Below are positions 1 to 11,839 of a stretch of DNA of 64,000 bases, one piece after another. The position numbers and the translations under genes were made by a program. Source of the DNA: Mya arenaria (Eukaryota; Mollusca; Bivalvia; Myida; Myidae); assembly GCF_026914265.1 (NCBI RefSeq), contig NC_069135.1, positions 38,368,946-38,432,945 on the forward strand, given 5' to 3'. Each line of letters opens with the position of its first letter. Within the stretch, counting starts at the first letter, position 1. The notes under the pieces are model-generated. The model was given only the letters and a program-made list of their open reading frames with translations, searched no databases and had not been told where the DNA came from.

Positions 1-420
1 CAGTTCGATATCCATTTTATCACAAGTTTCAATATCTTTCTTTATATTTGTTTCAAGTTTAGCTATCGTTCGTCCAAGTCCTGTAACGTTGTTTTCTCAA
101 TCTTGTCAAGCAGTCCGTTGATCTTTATAAGTATGGTTTTCATTTCATCAGATATGGCTGCCCGCGTTATTTTCAGAGATGTCGTATTCTTCATTCTTGC
201 TTCTTTTATCAGCTCGAATTGCTTTTTAAGTTCAGCAATCTTCTTTGGAATTTGTTGAAACTCAATATTTCTTTGAATTCCTTTTGCTACATCTGGAATT
301 GGATGGATTTTGGAACATAGTCTGAAACAAAGAAGTTTTGAAACATTTGTAATTATATCTGCATAAACTGAATGTGACCTTGTTTATGTGGAACAATGTT
401 AAAGAAAATGATTCAAAATT

Positions 421-2249
421 GACGCAATAACGTATAGATTAGTTACCGTTTTGTGTCTTAAAGGCGTACAATATAGGTTGACGCAATTACGTATAGATTA
501 GTTACCGTTTTGTGTCTTAAAGGCGCACAATATAGGTTGTCGCAATTACGTATAGATTAGTTATCGTTTTGTGTCTTAAACGTGCACAATATAGGTTGTC
601 GCAATTACGTATAGATTAGTTATCGTTTTGTGTCTTAAAGGCGCACAATATAGGTTGTCGCAATTACGTATAGATTAGTTATCGTTTTGTGTCTTAAAGG
701 CGCACAATATAGGTTGTCGCAATTACGTATAGATTAGTTACCGTTTTGTGTCTTAAAGGCGTACAATATAGGTTGACGCAATTACGTATAGATTAGTTAC
801 CGTTTTGTGTCTTAAAGGCGCACAATATAGGTTGACGCAATTACGTATAGATTAGTTACCGTTTTGTGTCTTAAAGGCGCACAATATAGGTTGTCGCAAT
901 TACGTATAGATTAGTTATCGTTTTGTGTCTTAAAGGTGCACAATATAGGTTGTCGCAATTACGTATAGATTAGTTATCGTTTTGTGTCTTAAAGGCGCAC
1001 AATATAGGTTGTCGCAATTACGTATAGATTAGTTACCGTTTTGTGTCTTAAAGGCGCACAATATAGGTTGACGCAATTGCGTATAGATTAGTTACCGTTT
1101 TGTGTCTTAAAGGCGCACAATATAGGTTGTCGCAATTACGTATAGATTAGTTATCGTTTTGTGTCTTAAAGGCGCACAATATAGGTTGACGCAATTACGT
1201 ATAGATTAGTTACCGTTTTGTGTCTTAAAGGCGCACAATATAGGTTGACGCAATTACGTATAGATTAGTTACCGTTTTGTGTCTTAAAGGCGTACAATAT
1301 TGGTTGACGCAATTACGTATAGATTAGTTACCGTTTTGTGTCTTAAAGGCGCACAATATAGGTTGTCGCAATTACGTATAGATTAGTTATCGTTTTGTGT
1401 CTTAAACGTGCACAATATAGGTTGTCGCAATTACGTATAGATTAGTTATCGTTTTGTGTCTTAAAGGCGCACAATATAGGTTGACGCAATTACGTATAGA
1501 TTAGTTACCGTTTTGTGTCTTAAAGGCGCACAATATAGGTTGTCGCAATTACGTATAGATTAGTTATCGTTTTGTGTCTTAAAGGCGCACAATATAGGTT
1601 GTCGCAATTACGTATAGATTAGTTATCGTTTTGTGTCTTAAAGGCGCACAATATAGGTTGTCGCAATTACGTATAGATTAGTTACCGTTTTGTGTCTTAA
1701 AGGCGTAAAATATAGGTTGACGCAATTACGTATAGATTAGTTACCGTTTTGTGTCTTAAAGGCGCACAATATAGGTTGACGCAATTACGTATAGATTAGT
1801 TACCGTTTTGTGTCTTAAAGGCGCACAATATAGGTTGTCGCAATTACGTATAGATTAGTTATCGTTTTGTGTCTTAAAGGCGCACAATATAGGTTGTCGC
1901 AATTACGTATAGATTAGTTATCGTTTTGTGTCTTAAAGGCGCACAATATAGGTTGTCGCAATTACGTATAGATTAGTTACCGTTTTGTGTCTTAAAGGCG
2001 TACAATATAGGTTGACGCAATTACGTATAGATTAGTTACCGTTTTGTGTCTTAAAGGCGCACAATATAGGTTGTCGCAATTACGTATAGATTAGTTATCG
2101 TTTTGTGTCTTAAAGGTGCACAATATAGGTTGACGCAATTACGTATAGATTAGTTACCGTTTTGTGTCTTAAAGGCGCACAATATAGGTTGTCGCAATTA
2201 CGTATAGATTAGTTATCGTTTTGTGTCTTAAACGTGCACAATATAGATT
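421..2249. repeat. 59-bp minisatellite, 31 copies, inside the TRIM-like intron
   Basis: A 59-bp unit beginning GACGCAATTACGTATAGATT and ending GGCGCACAATATAGGTT repeats about 31 times with no interruption. Two main variants (GTTACC and GTTATC, largely linked to GACGC or GTCGC at the unit start) are interleaved, so amplification involved multi-unit blocks. One matching unit is present in the equivalent place of the intron in each of the two other gene copies (about 17530-17605 and 45465-45525), so the array grew from a single-copy intron module. Confidence 0.97.
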
Positions 2250-2798
2250 GATGCAAACATGATTTTCTTTTCATTTTAATGCACTATTATGGTTTATTAA
2301 TTTGATTGATTGATCAAAACAGAGTAAGATATTTGTGTACAGTGCATTTCTCAAACTGGGGAGTTTGTGGCCACGTAGCTATTAATTGAAATCACCATTT
2401 GCATGTTCAAAGACTAATCGTTTTGTACAATGTACACAATCATAAGCCTTTTTTGTTGTGATCATGAAAAGTCAAATAAGTTAAAATATTTTATATAAAA
2501 AAAATACAATATTTTTGCATCAACCTATGTTGTGCGCCTTTAAATTGACGTTTTCTTCCTTCAAACCTGTGGTTCAGGGCGACACACGAATAACAGCAAA
2601 GGCGCATAATATAGGTTGACGCGAAAAATGCATGATAATGTTTAACTCATTTTTATTTAAACAATTAAAACCAAAAAGGCATGTGATGTGAATACGAATA
2701 AAATGTGAATTATATTTTTTACTTTTTTTCATGGGACTTTGTTGCCATTTGCATGAACCTATGTTGTACACCTTAAACTTGTCATATTTCTAACATAC
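2250..2798. other. Rest of TRIM-like intron with duplicated exon-end module
   Basis: Holds the sequence shared with the other two introns (GTGGCCACGTAGCTATTAAT and flanks) and, near 2565-2630, a decayed copy of the exon 1 end (GGTTCAGGGCGACACAC on the plus strand) followed by a GCGCATAATATAGGTTG module. No coding sequence. Confidence 0.6.
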
Positions 2799-3133
2799 CT
2801 GTGGTCTACAGCGACGCACACAGGACAACACAGCTGGTCATGGTCACCACATACCAGCTTCAGTGCCTCCCCGGGATGTATCCCACATCTCTCCAGGGCG
2901 TCCGTCACCCCTGGAGCTGCCTCCCATTTCTTCACGTCCTTGCGGCCGAGCACAGCATGCTTCTGATATAATCCGTTATGTTTCGAAACACAGTTCTCGC
3001 AGTAAAATATTTTACATTGAGTACAATAATGGTGAGCTTCAGTGTTAAATCCGTTCTCTTCACACGGAAAGCAGGAAAAATCGTGTATGAAGTCACAGCC
3101 CCTCTGAAGTGATGATTTTAAATTCAAAGTCAT

Positions 3134-3533
3134 GTTTACGAGTTTACCGAATGTTTAAAACGCAACGCCCCTTTGTCCATTTTGTAACTATCTGATCCCA
3201 TGATTATATGACCTAGCTTCAACTACTGATAATATGGTTTTATAACGGTCTGCATGGGCACATACATTGCAAATACTATTAATAGCATAGCTCATTTGTC
3301 GTTGTTTTATCGATGTTATCATAAATTATAATCACCATATTTATGTACATGTGTATATAATTATCGTATAAGATATATCAAAAATAACATTCTATTTTCA
3401 ACCTGAAATTACTTTAATAGAGGTTACATGATTTTACATACAATGGTCCGTTCGAATGCTACCGTTTTATTCCCTCCCTGGCTTATGTCTTAAAGGTAGA
3501 GTCGAGGTATATAGAATATTGGAAAACAATGTT
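3134..3533. other. Upstream flank, nothing recognised
   Basis: AT-rich DNA between the broken TRIM-like exon 1 and a MITE. No gene, RNA or repeat that I can support. Confidence 0.5.
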
Positions 3534-4004
3534 ACAGTAACTCGCTCATGGTTTGTAAAATGCACTTTTTTAAAATTACGAAATAAAGTGTGGCAAGAGT
3601 GTTAAAACAAAAATACCAAAAGCTGAAACCCTTGTAAAGCAAATGTTGATATGTGCTCAAAAATCGTCTTTTTCTTTAACGTTAATAACGTGATTGAAAA
3701 TTAATAACGGCTGCAGTGTTGCGTGGTTGGTTGATTGACATTATCACGTGATGTTATCAATTAATCCTTAAGGGGCCAATATATCCACTACTATTGTTAA
3801 AGTCCAGGTGGCCGTGTGGATTTGTTTTCTTTGTTGTTTTTCTTGACTATTCTGGCGTGGCTTTGAACCCCAATACAACCAAAATACTTTTTATGTTAGA
3901 ACTGCATTTGTTCTGCAATTTCCATATCAAAGAATAAAATAATCATAAAATAAGTGTTGGGAAAATTCATTTTTGGTCCAAAAACATGAGCGAGTCACTT
4001 TAAA
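3534..4004. mobile_element. MITE, family B (termini with ACTCGCTCATG)
   Basis: Terminal inverted repeats are visible: AGTAACTCGCTCATGGTTTG at the left and its inverted counterpart CCAAAAACATGAGCGAGTCA at the right, about 470 bp apart. There is no transposase reading frame. A second, more diverged copy in the opposite orientation lies at 54179-54735 and shares internal blocks around TATCACGTGAT and TTTATTTCGTAAT. Confidence 0.7.
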
Positions 4005-4128
4005 GAACACACATTGGTATATCTCTAATAGATCAGCGAGCTAGTGTTGTCTTTTAAGATGTAGACTCTGGGATAACTCAATCATATTACCATCCGCGGA
4101 TTTTCACGAAACCTCTACAGACTAGGTT

Positions 4129-4325
4129 CTTTGGTTGTCGCAGTGGTTAGTACACTCATTCTAACCAAGGCGACCCGGGTTCGATTCCCGGCCTGGGCGC
4201 ATGTGAGTTTGGTTAGTTTTGTCACCAAGCCGTAGTAGTGGGTTTTCTCTGGGTACTCCAGTTTCCTCCACATCACAATCCCACACTCTCGCGAAATATC
4301 GTGCCGACGAGAGTGACTTACTATA
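4129..4325 (+). mobile_element. tRNA-derived SINE
   Basis: A tRNA-like head has an A-box region (TCGCAGTGGTTAG) and a perfect B box (GGTTCGATTCC, 4178-4188) inside CCCGGGTTCGATTCCCGG, followed by a conserved body (GCGCATGTGAGTTTGG, later CTCTCGCGAAATATCGTGCC). Related copies lie at 13256-13460 and, inverted, 49550-49743. The body after the B box is far longer than a tRNA, so this is a SINE and not a tRNA gene. Confidence 0.85.
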
Positions 4326-4329
4326 AACT

Positions 4330-5035
4330 ATCATAGCTTTCTTCACAAGTGTTGTAAAATATATAACGTTTAAACTGACTACTTTTTTCTAGATTGTTGG
4401 AAAAGGCAATACTACCGAGCCATAAGCCTGCTCGCTCTTGAACCCCTATGCCAGAAGGTAGTTGTGGCCTAAAGTCGCTGACAAGATCCACCTGTTTTGT
4501 ATCCCTTTGAATCATAGCAGAAATATTGCACGCGGAGAGCCATTCGCTATCGTGAGTAACACAAAGCGTCAGGGCAGGACCCGCAAAACGTTGAGGTGAT
4601 TTTGAAGTGCCTCAGAACACAGCATTTGGTAAGTTAAACCATATACTTACCCTGGTCGGTGTGCTTGGTTATCTTCACGAACAGAAAATAAATAACCACT
4701 AGGCCATTTCAACGCTTCTCATTAGTTTGTTAGTTCATAGCAAAACTTACTGGAAACAATATAGCTTTGTTCCAAAGAATGTTCCATTATATAGACCTAT
4801 GACAATGGAAAATAAGCCTGCGATGTTGATAAAGTCCTTGTTTAATGATATATTGTTCTTACAGCGCCATAAAAGACAGAGATTATCACAGTGCTTTTGT
4901 GACACATAGGTAGGGACTGAGCTAAAGGCCGTAATGGTGCAACACATTGTTTTTTTAAGAATTGTCTGATCTTACGAACAAATGGACCTGTTTTTAGAGA
5001 AAACAATTTATATTTAAATACCTAGCTTGTTCCAA
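4330..5035. other. No gene recognised
   Basis: Unique-looking AT-rich DNA between the SINE and the next minisatellite. Short open frames here show no family resemblance or splice context. Confidence 0.5.
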
Positions 5036-5039
5036 CCAT

Positions 5040-5565
5040 CAGTAAATAAGCAGGCGCAATCCAGCATTCAGTAAATAAGCAGTCGCAATCCAGCATTCAG
5101 TAAATAAGCAGTCACAATCCAACATTCAGTAAATAAGCAGGCGCAATCCAGCATTCAGTAAATAAGCAGTCGCAATCCAGCATTCAGTAAATAAGCAGGC
5201 GCAATCCAGCATTCAGTAAATAAGCAGTCGCAATCCAGCATTCAGTAAATAAGCAGTCGCAATCCAACATTCAGTAAATAAGCAGTCGCAATCCAGCATT
5301 CAGTAAATAAGCAGTCGCAATCCAACATTCAGTAAATAAGCAGGCGCAATCCAACATTCAGTAAATAAGCAGTCGCAATCCAACATTCAGTAAATAAGCA
5401 GTCGCAATCTATCATTCAGTAAATAAGCAGTCACAATCCAACATTCAGTAAATAAGAAGGCGCAATCCAACATTCAGTAAATAAGCAGTCGCAATCCAAC
5501 ATTCAGTAAATAAGCAGTCGCAATCCAGCATTCAGTAAATAAGCAGTCGCAATCCAACATTCGAT
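5040..5565. repeat. 29-bp minisatellite, about 18 copies
   Basis: Unit is CAGTAAATAAGCAGTCGCAA followed by TCCAGCATT, repeated head to tail with single-base variants (GTCGC/GGCGC, CCAGC/CCAAC). Confidence 0.95.
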
Positions 5566-5639
5566 GCTTTACATGGCTTATAAGTCCTAACTTTTAAAAT
5601 TACAGAGAGTGTCGAGTGTTGATGTTATATCGTGTAGTG

Positions 5640-6370
5640 AGATGTGAATCTCAATCTAACGGAGACTGTCGATGCTAACTCTGAGTTTTTATGTTAAATA
5701 TGAAATACAAGTATCAAGCTGACAGATTGGCCGTGTTATAAGTTAGATATAAGTCTCAATCTAACCGAGATTGTCGGTGTAATACGTGTGATAAAAGGCC
5801 AAATCTTACCAAAGCTGTCGATGTTATACTTGAGATGTAAGTCCCAATTCTACCGAAGCTGTCGATGTTATACTTGAGATGTAAGTCCCAATCTTACCGA
5901 AGCTGTCGATGTTATACTTGAGATGTAAGTCCCAATCTTACCGAAGCTGTCGATGTTATACTTGAGATGTAAGTCCCAATCTTACCGAAGCTGTCGATGT
6001 TATACTTGAGATGTAAGTCCCAATCTTACCGAAGCTGTCGATGTTATACTTGAGATGTAAGTCCCAATTCTACCGAAGCTGTCGATGTTATACTTGAGAT
6101 GTAAGACCCAATCTTACCGAAGCTGTCGATGTTATGCTTGAGATGTAAGTCCCAATTCTACCGAAGCTGTCGATGTTATACTTGAGATGTAAGACCCAAT
6201 CTTACCGAAGCTGTCGATGTTATGCTTGAGATGTAAGTCCCAATCTTACCGAAGCTGTCGATGTTATACTTGAGATGTAAGTCCCAATTCTACAAAAGCT
6301 GTCGATGTTATACGAAAGATGTAAGTCTCAATCTAAACGAAGCTGTCGATGTTAAACGTGAGATAAAAGG
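5640..6370. repeat. 44-bp minisatellite, family also found at 13.9 and 47.6 kb
   Basis: Units of 44 bp contain GAGATGTAAGTCCCAAT and GAAGCTGTCGATGTTATAC. The central part (about 5800-6300) is very regular; the edges are diverged. The same family, with more divergence, forms the arrays at 13940-15560 and 47580-49085. Nearly every unit contains GTAAGT. Confidence 0.93.
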
Positions 6371-6379
6371 TCAAATCAA

Positions 6380-7870
6380 AATGACGATGTTAAGCGTGAG
6401 ATGTTTTATGTGCTTCTTGTTGTTTAAATTTCATTTTCAAAAGAACAGTTGCATTGACAGTTGACCGCATGACTGTAGAATTGAATTTATTTATCTATTG
6501 TTACTATTTGGTTGTTATCACCTGAGGAGCATGTGATTTTAGCAAGTACATTAAACTTATCACATGTAATTGAACATGCATCTTTAACAAGCAATGCAAT
6601 TTAGGTTGGCTACGCTTGACAAAACGCTACGATTGTGAAGTCAATGATTGTTAAATGTATGTTGCTATGGTGACCAAATTTTGTTATTGAACACAATTTT
6701 TAAGATGAAATAGATGTAACAAATTAACTTTTTACAAGGTATAAGAACAATCTCCCCCACAAATATGTGCATAGATGGGCAATTAACAAATAGTTAAAGT
6801 TGTTTGTGAGCAGACTTTTTTTTATGTAATTAAACTTAACATTTTACAAGTTATACAGAAAAAACGAAAATGACAAGAAATTGACTATTTCATGGAGGAT
6901 TGTTTCCATCAAATTGGTTGATGTGGATTTTTCCGGGGAGGGTTTTTTTGCATTTTTTTCGCAGGTTCACTAAGATGCTGTCTCATTGTAAAGTGGCCAA
7001 GAAAGTATCGTTATTATACCTTTCATTCTTCTGGTCATTTAAATGTTTTTTTTTAAAGGAATATTCATTCTTAAATCGTTTATAATAATTTCATAATTAT
7101 TCTGTTTGACATTTAGCATTTAGCAATAGCACACCGTCTATTATTAACTAGGATAAAAAACACTACATGTATTTTCAAGTATCCAATATAAGTCTTATTC
7201 GTATAAATTTAAACTAGAAAAAACTATTATTAATTTGATATTCAAGAACAAAATCATCTTGTTTTACTGTCCTGAGACTAAGACTAGAAACGTCCATCAA
7301 CAGTGTATTTTTCTTTTCGATTTGCCATACAATTTTAAACATTTTTCTGAAACGCGAATTTTGGGGAATCATTTCACAAAAAAATCATTGGAAAATTATC
7401 GCGTATGAAGGATATTTTAACAGCAGTACTGCACTGTTTTAAATCCTTCTTAGGAACAAAAACTATTATTAGTCCATTTAAAATGTTATTCATCAAATCC
7501 TTACCCTCTAATTCGATTTCAAATATGATTTTCAATTAACTGTTTAATTGTTCTGTACAATAAATCCCATTTGCCTCGCCTGGTTACAGGAAATCGTTTT
7601 TAATCAAATTGGTAAAAATACATCCAAAAACATACATTTAATCTCATCATAGAGTTGTTCAACAGAGCATCATGACTGGTTAGTTTTTGTTCTATATTGT
7701 TACGTTGTGATACATTTATTCTTATTCTTTTTTTTTATTTTATCAAATTAATTTGCCCATAAATACCTACATTGCACTTTTCATAAAAAAAGATAACCAT
7801 GCAACTCGTCTCGTTTTGTATTTATTCTTTGAATACAGGTTAAAGAAAAAAATATGAATACAAATAAGTT
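6380..7870. other. No gene recognised
   Basis: About 1.5 kb of AT-rich single-copy-looking DNA. No coding frame, RNA or repeat that I can support. Confidence 0.5.
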
Positions 7871-7879
7871 CATGTTTGA

Positions 7880-8115
7880 TAGCGTAAGGAAACTCCGCTC
7901 CGCTCCTTACTTTAAGTGTTTTGATTTGAATACGTGAAGTAGTATTGTTGTAAACAATAGCATTCAATGTTTGAAAGTACGAGAAAAGATCTGCTCCTTA
8001 CTTTCAGTGTTTTGATTTTGCATACTTGAAGTAGTATTGTTGTAAACAATAACATTCAATGTGAGAGAGTCTGAGGACAGCTCCGCCCCTTACTTCCAGT
8101 GTTTTGATTTTAGAA
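7880..8115. repeat. Diverged tandem repeat of about 95-100 bp, 2.5 copies
   Basis: The blocks CTCCTTACTTTAAGTGTTTT and GAAGTAGTATTGTTGTAAAC recur two to three times in order. Confidence 0.75.
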
Positions 8116-8242
8116 ACCATCCGTTTTTAAAGGGATCATACCAATACAAAGAAGCAATATAAAACAAATTAAAAATGTTAATCCGCTATGGAAGGCTGTT
8201 TTATTTGGGTATCTCCCAATCAATTTAGATAACAAAACACAG

Positions 8243-8835
8243 ATAACAAAACACAACTACATGGCCAAGACAACATGGTCTTGGTGTACATTCACGAGTA
8301 ACATGATTTCAACAGACTTAGATGATCATTAGTCAATACGTATACGTGAACTTGTATACTTGATACGTATACGTTAACTTGTATAATTGATACGTATACG
8401 GAAACTGGTATAATTGATACGTATACCCAAATTCTTTTAAACTGATTTCCTGAGGACATGGTTGTGAGGCACATTTACGAGTTATATGATTTCATCAAAC
8501 TCAGATGACCACTAGTCAATGTTTATACTAAAATCCTTTTAAACTGATTTCCTGGGGACGTGGTTGTGGTGCACATTAACGAGTTATATGATTTCAACAA
8601 ACTTAGGTGACCCATAGACAATGTTTTTGCTAAAACAATTTTGACCTGATTTCCTGATGACTTGGTTGTGGTTCACATTCACCAGTTTCATGATTTCAAC
8701 AAACTTAGGTGACCCATAGACAATGTTTTTTTGCTCAAACAATTTTGATCTGACTTCCTGATAACTTGGTTGTGGTTCACATTCACGAGTTACATGATTT
8801 CAAAAAACTTAGTTGACCAATCATCAATGGCCGTG
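8243..8835. repeat. About 102-bp tandem repeat, five units, with a 27-bp seed array inside the first
   Basis: The block TGATTTCCTGAGGACATGG recurs at 8443, 8545, 8647 and 8751, a period of 102-104 bp, each followed by CACATTnACGAGT and ATGATTTCA. Inside the first unit ACGTATAC recurs at 8338, 8365, 8392 and 8419, an exact 27-bp period: a four-copy version of the large array at 9596-11830. In the other units the same position holds one GTTTATAC-like sequence. Confidence 0.85.
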
Positions 8836-9595
8836 CTTAACCATTTCATATAAACGACTCAAAACTTTTCTTAGATAATATAATAGAAATACTTTCTTTT
8901 TAGTCAATCTAAAGACATTTAGACAGAAAGACATTGTAAATCGTCAACACGACATATGTCTACAATATATTTTTACGTTCAAAACAAAGACTAGTTTCTC
9001 AACCAAGGTAGTCTAAATATATCATGACAAATAGTTTCTTAGTGTGTTTGCCGGTATTCCAACATTTAGACACAATATGCTTTGTAGTTTAAAATGCACT
9101 AACAAGATAGACAATGTTTTTTTAGGTTCTAAAGTCAACTTCTCTTCAAGTCATTTTTCATCAACCGTTGTCCTGAAAAAGATAAGGTTTAACTTTTCAT
9201 TCAAAATGCATTTACAAACAACATTTATAAGGAAATAAGTAATATCCTCAAACCAGCATATTAACTGACCTTTATTTTCATATATGATTTTGTATATCAA
9301 ATACCTCCTTTTGTGATGGCAGCGGAAAATACAACTTTACCTTCAGTAGTTTGTGTGATTCACACAAGTGACCGATACCAACCACAAACTCTGGTTATAT
9401 GTACACATCTTCTATCCTTGGCATGCAATTTGGAGTGACTACACATGTGCAATAATAAAATTGTTCAATAGCAAAACAATTAACAAGGACTCTGTTTAAA
9501 GCAACAATGTCGAAACCCAACGGACACTTAAGTAAAGAAACAGACCGTACTTACGTCTGTTTCGCAATGACGTTGACGTCAATAAAACTAAACGG
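8836..9595. other. No gene recognised
   Basis: AT-rich DNA between the 102-bp repeats and the 27-bp array. No supportable gene. Confidence 0.5.
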
Positions 9596-11830
9596 TGAAC
9601 TTGTCCTATTGATACGTATACTTGAACTTGTCTGATTGGTACGCATACGTGAACTTGTATAATTGATACGTTTACTTGAACGTGTTCTTATTGATACGTA
9701 TACTTGAACTTGTCTGATTGATACGTATACTTGAACGTGTTCTTATTGATACGTATACTTGAACTTGTCTAATTGATACGTATACTTGAACTTGTCTGAT
9801 TGTTACGTATACTTGAACTTGTCTAATTGATACGTATACTTGAACTTGTCTAATTGATACGTATACTTGAACTTGTCTAATTGTTACGTATACTTGAACT
9901 TGTCTAATTGATACGTATACTTGAACTTGTCTGATTGTTACGTATACTTGAACTTGTATAATTGATACGTATACTTGAACGTGTTCTTATTGATACGTAT
10001 ACTTGAACTTGTCTAATTGATACGTATACTTGAACTTGTATAATTGATACGTATACTTGAACGTGTTCTTATTGATACCTATACTTGAACTTGTCTAATT
10101 GATACGTATACTTGAACTTGTCTAATTGATACGTATACTTGAACTTGTATAATTGATACGTATACTTGAACGTGTTCTTATTGATACGTATACTTGAACT
10201 TGTCTGATTGATACGTATACTTGAACTTGTCTAATTGATACGCATACTTGAACTTGTCTAATTGATACGTATACTTGAACTTGTCTGATTGGTACGGATA
10301 CGTGAACTTGTATAATTGATACGTATACTTGAACGTGTTCTTATTGATACGTATACTTGAACTTGTCTGATTGATACTTATACTTGAACTTGTATAATTG
10401 ATACGTATACTTGAACTTGTCTAATTGATACGTATACTTGAACTTGTCTAATTGATACGCATACTTGAACTTGTCTAATTGATACGTATACTTGAACTTG
10501 TCTAATTGATACGTATACTTGAACTTGTCTAATTGATACGTATACTTGAACTTGTCTGATTGATACGTATACTTGATCTTGTCCAATTGATACGTATACT
10601 TGAACTTGTCTAATTGATACGTATACGTGAACTTGTCTAATTGATACGTATACGTGAACTTGTCTAATTGATACGTATACGTGAACTTGTCTAATTGATA
10701 CGTATACGTGAACTTGTCTAATTGATACGTATACGTGAACTTGTCTAGATACGTATACGTAAACTTGTCTAATTGATACTTATACGTGAGCTTGTATAAT
10801 TGATACGTATACGTGAACTTGTCTAATTGATACGTATACTTGAACTTGTCTAATTGATACGTATACTTGAACTTGTCTAGATACGTATACTTGAACTTGT
10901 CTAATTGATACTTATACGTGAACTTGTCCAATTGATACGTATACGTGAACTTGTCTAATTGATACGTATACGTGAACTTGTCTAATTGATACGTATTTGT
11001 GAACTTGTCTAAATAATACGTATACGTGAACTTGTCTAATTGATACGTATACGTGAACTTGTCTAATTGTTATGCGAACTTGTCTAATTGGTACGTATAC
11101 GTGAACTTGTCTTATTGGTACGTATACGTGAACTTGTCTAATTGATACGTATACGTGAACTTGTCCAATTGATACGTATACGTGAACTTCTGCAATTGAT
11201 ACGTATACGTGAACTTGTCTAATTGATACGTATACGTGAACTTGTCTAATTGATACGTATACGTGAACTTGTCCAATTGATACGTATACGTGAACTTGTC
11301 CAATTGATACGTATACGTGAACTTGTCCAATTGATACGTATACGTGAACTTGTCCAATTGATACGTATACGTGAACTTGTCCAATTGATACGTATACGTG
11401 AACTTGTCCAATTGATACGTATACGTGAACTTGTCCAATTGATACGTATACGTGAACTTGTCCAATTGATACGTATACGTGAACTTGTCTAATTGATACG
11501 TATACGTGAACTTGTCCAATTGATACGTATACGTGAACTTGTCCTATTGATCTGTATACGTGAACTTGTCTAATTGATACGTATACCTGAACTTGTATAA
11601 TTGTAACGTATACGTGAACTTGTATAATTGATAAGAATACGTGAACTTGTCTTATTGGAACGTATTTTTGAACTTGTCTAATTGGAACATATAAGTGATC
11701 TTGTCTTATTGATTCGTATACCTCAACTTGTCTTATTCATTCTTATACCTGAACTTCGTATACCTGAACTTGTCTTATTGATGCGTATACATGACCTTGT
11801 GTTACTGATACGTACACAAAAACTTTTGTT
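9596..11830. repeat. 27-bp minisatellite, about 80 copies
   Basis: Unit is GATACGTATACTTGAACTTG followed by TCTAATT. Two subfamilies dominate: TATACTTGAAC in the left half and TATACGTGAAC in the right half, where units are nearly identical (11110-11560). The unit contains ACGTATAC, extended in the right half to the 10-bp palindrome ACGTATACGT. Because 27 is nine codons, one minus-strand frame stays open as a nine-residue repeat; I do not consider it a gene. The right end decays toward 11830. Confidence 0.97.
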
Positions 11831-11839
11831 ATTGATTCT

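Larger units (their letters stand above)
1..3133 (-). pseudogene. TRIM-like B-box/coiled-coil gene, third copy, truncated by window edge and frameshifted
   Basis: Two exons are visible on the minus strand. Exon 1 (3133-2799, 335 nt) starts at an ATG and encodes two B-box zinc fingers: a CxxC opening at FPCEENGFN, YCTQC and YCENC, then ERCGIHPGEALKLVC and CCPVCVAVDHR. It ends at ACAG|GTATG. Exon 2 begins at 321 after TTTCAG and continues the frame (CSKIHPIPDVAKG) into a coiled coil. Compared with the intact copy at 44403-47003, one base is missing near position 70, and a TAG follows at 65-63, giving a product of about 197 aa without propeller. Alignment to the intact gene stays good past the stop up to the window edge, so the rest probably lies beyond position 1. 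The intron (322-2798) is 2477 nt against 870-882 nt in the other two copies because of a tandem array. Exon 1 is more diverged than the other two copies are from each other. Family identity is secure; pseudogene status rests on a single base. Confidence 0.8.

Noticed and set aside
421-2249. CRISPR-like regular spacing
   Set aside because: Head-to-tail 59-bp units with no unique spacers, in a eukaryotic intron.
4141-4210. Possible tRNA gene from the perfect B box
   Set aside because: The tRNA-like head lacks a clean acceptor stem and continues into a conserved body shared by two other copies: a SINE.
10341-11519. Long minus-strand frames made of a nine-residue repeat (LDKFTYTYQ), and a plus-strand mirror frame
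   Set aside because: They exist only because the 27-bp satellite unit is a multiple of three; both strands and degenerate edges give similar frames, with no gene context.
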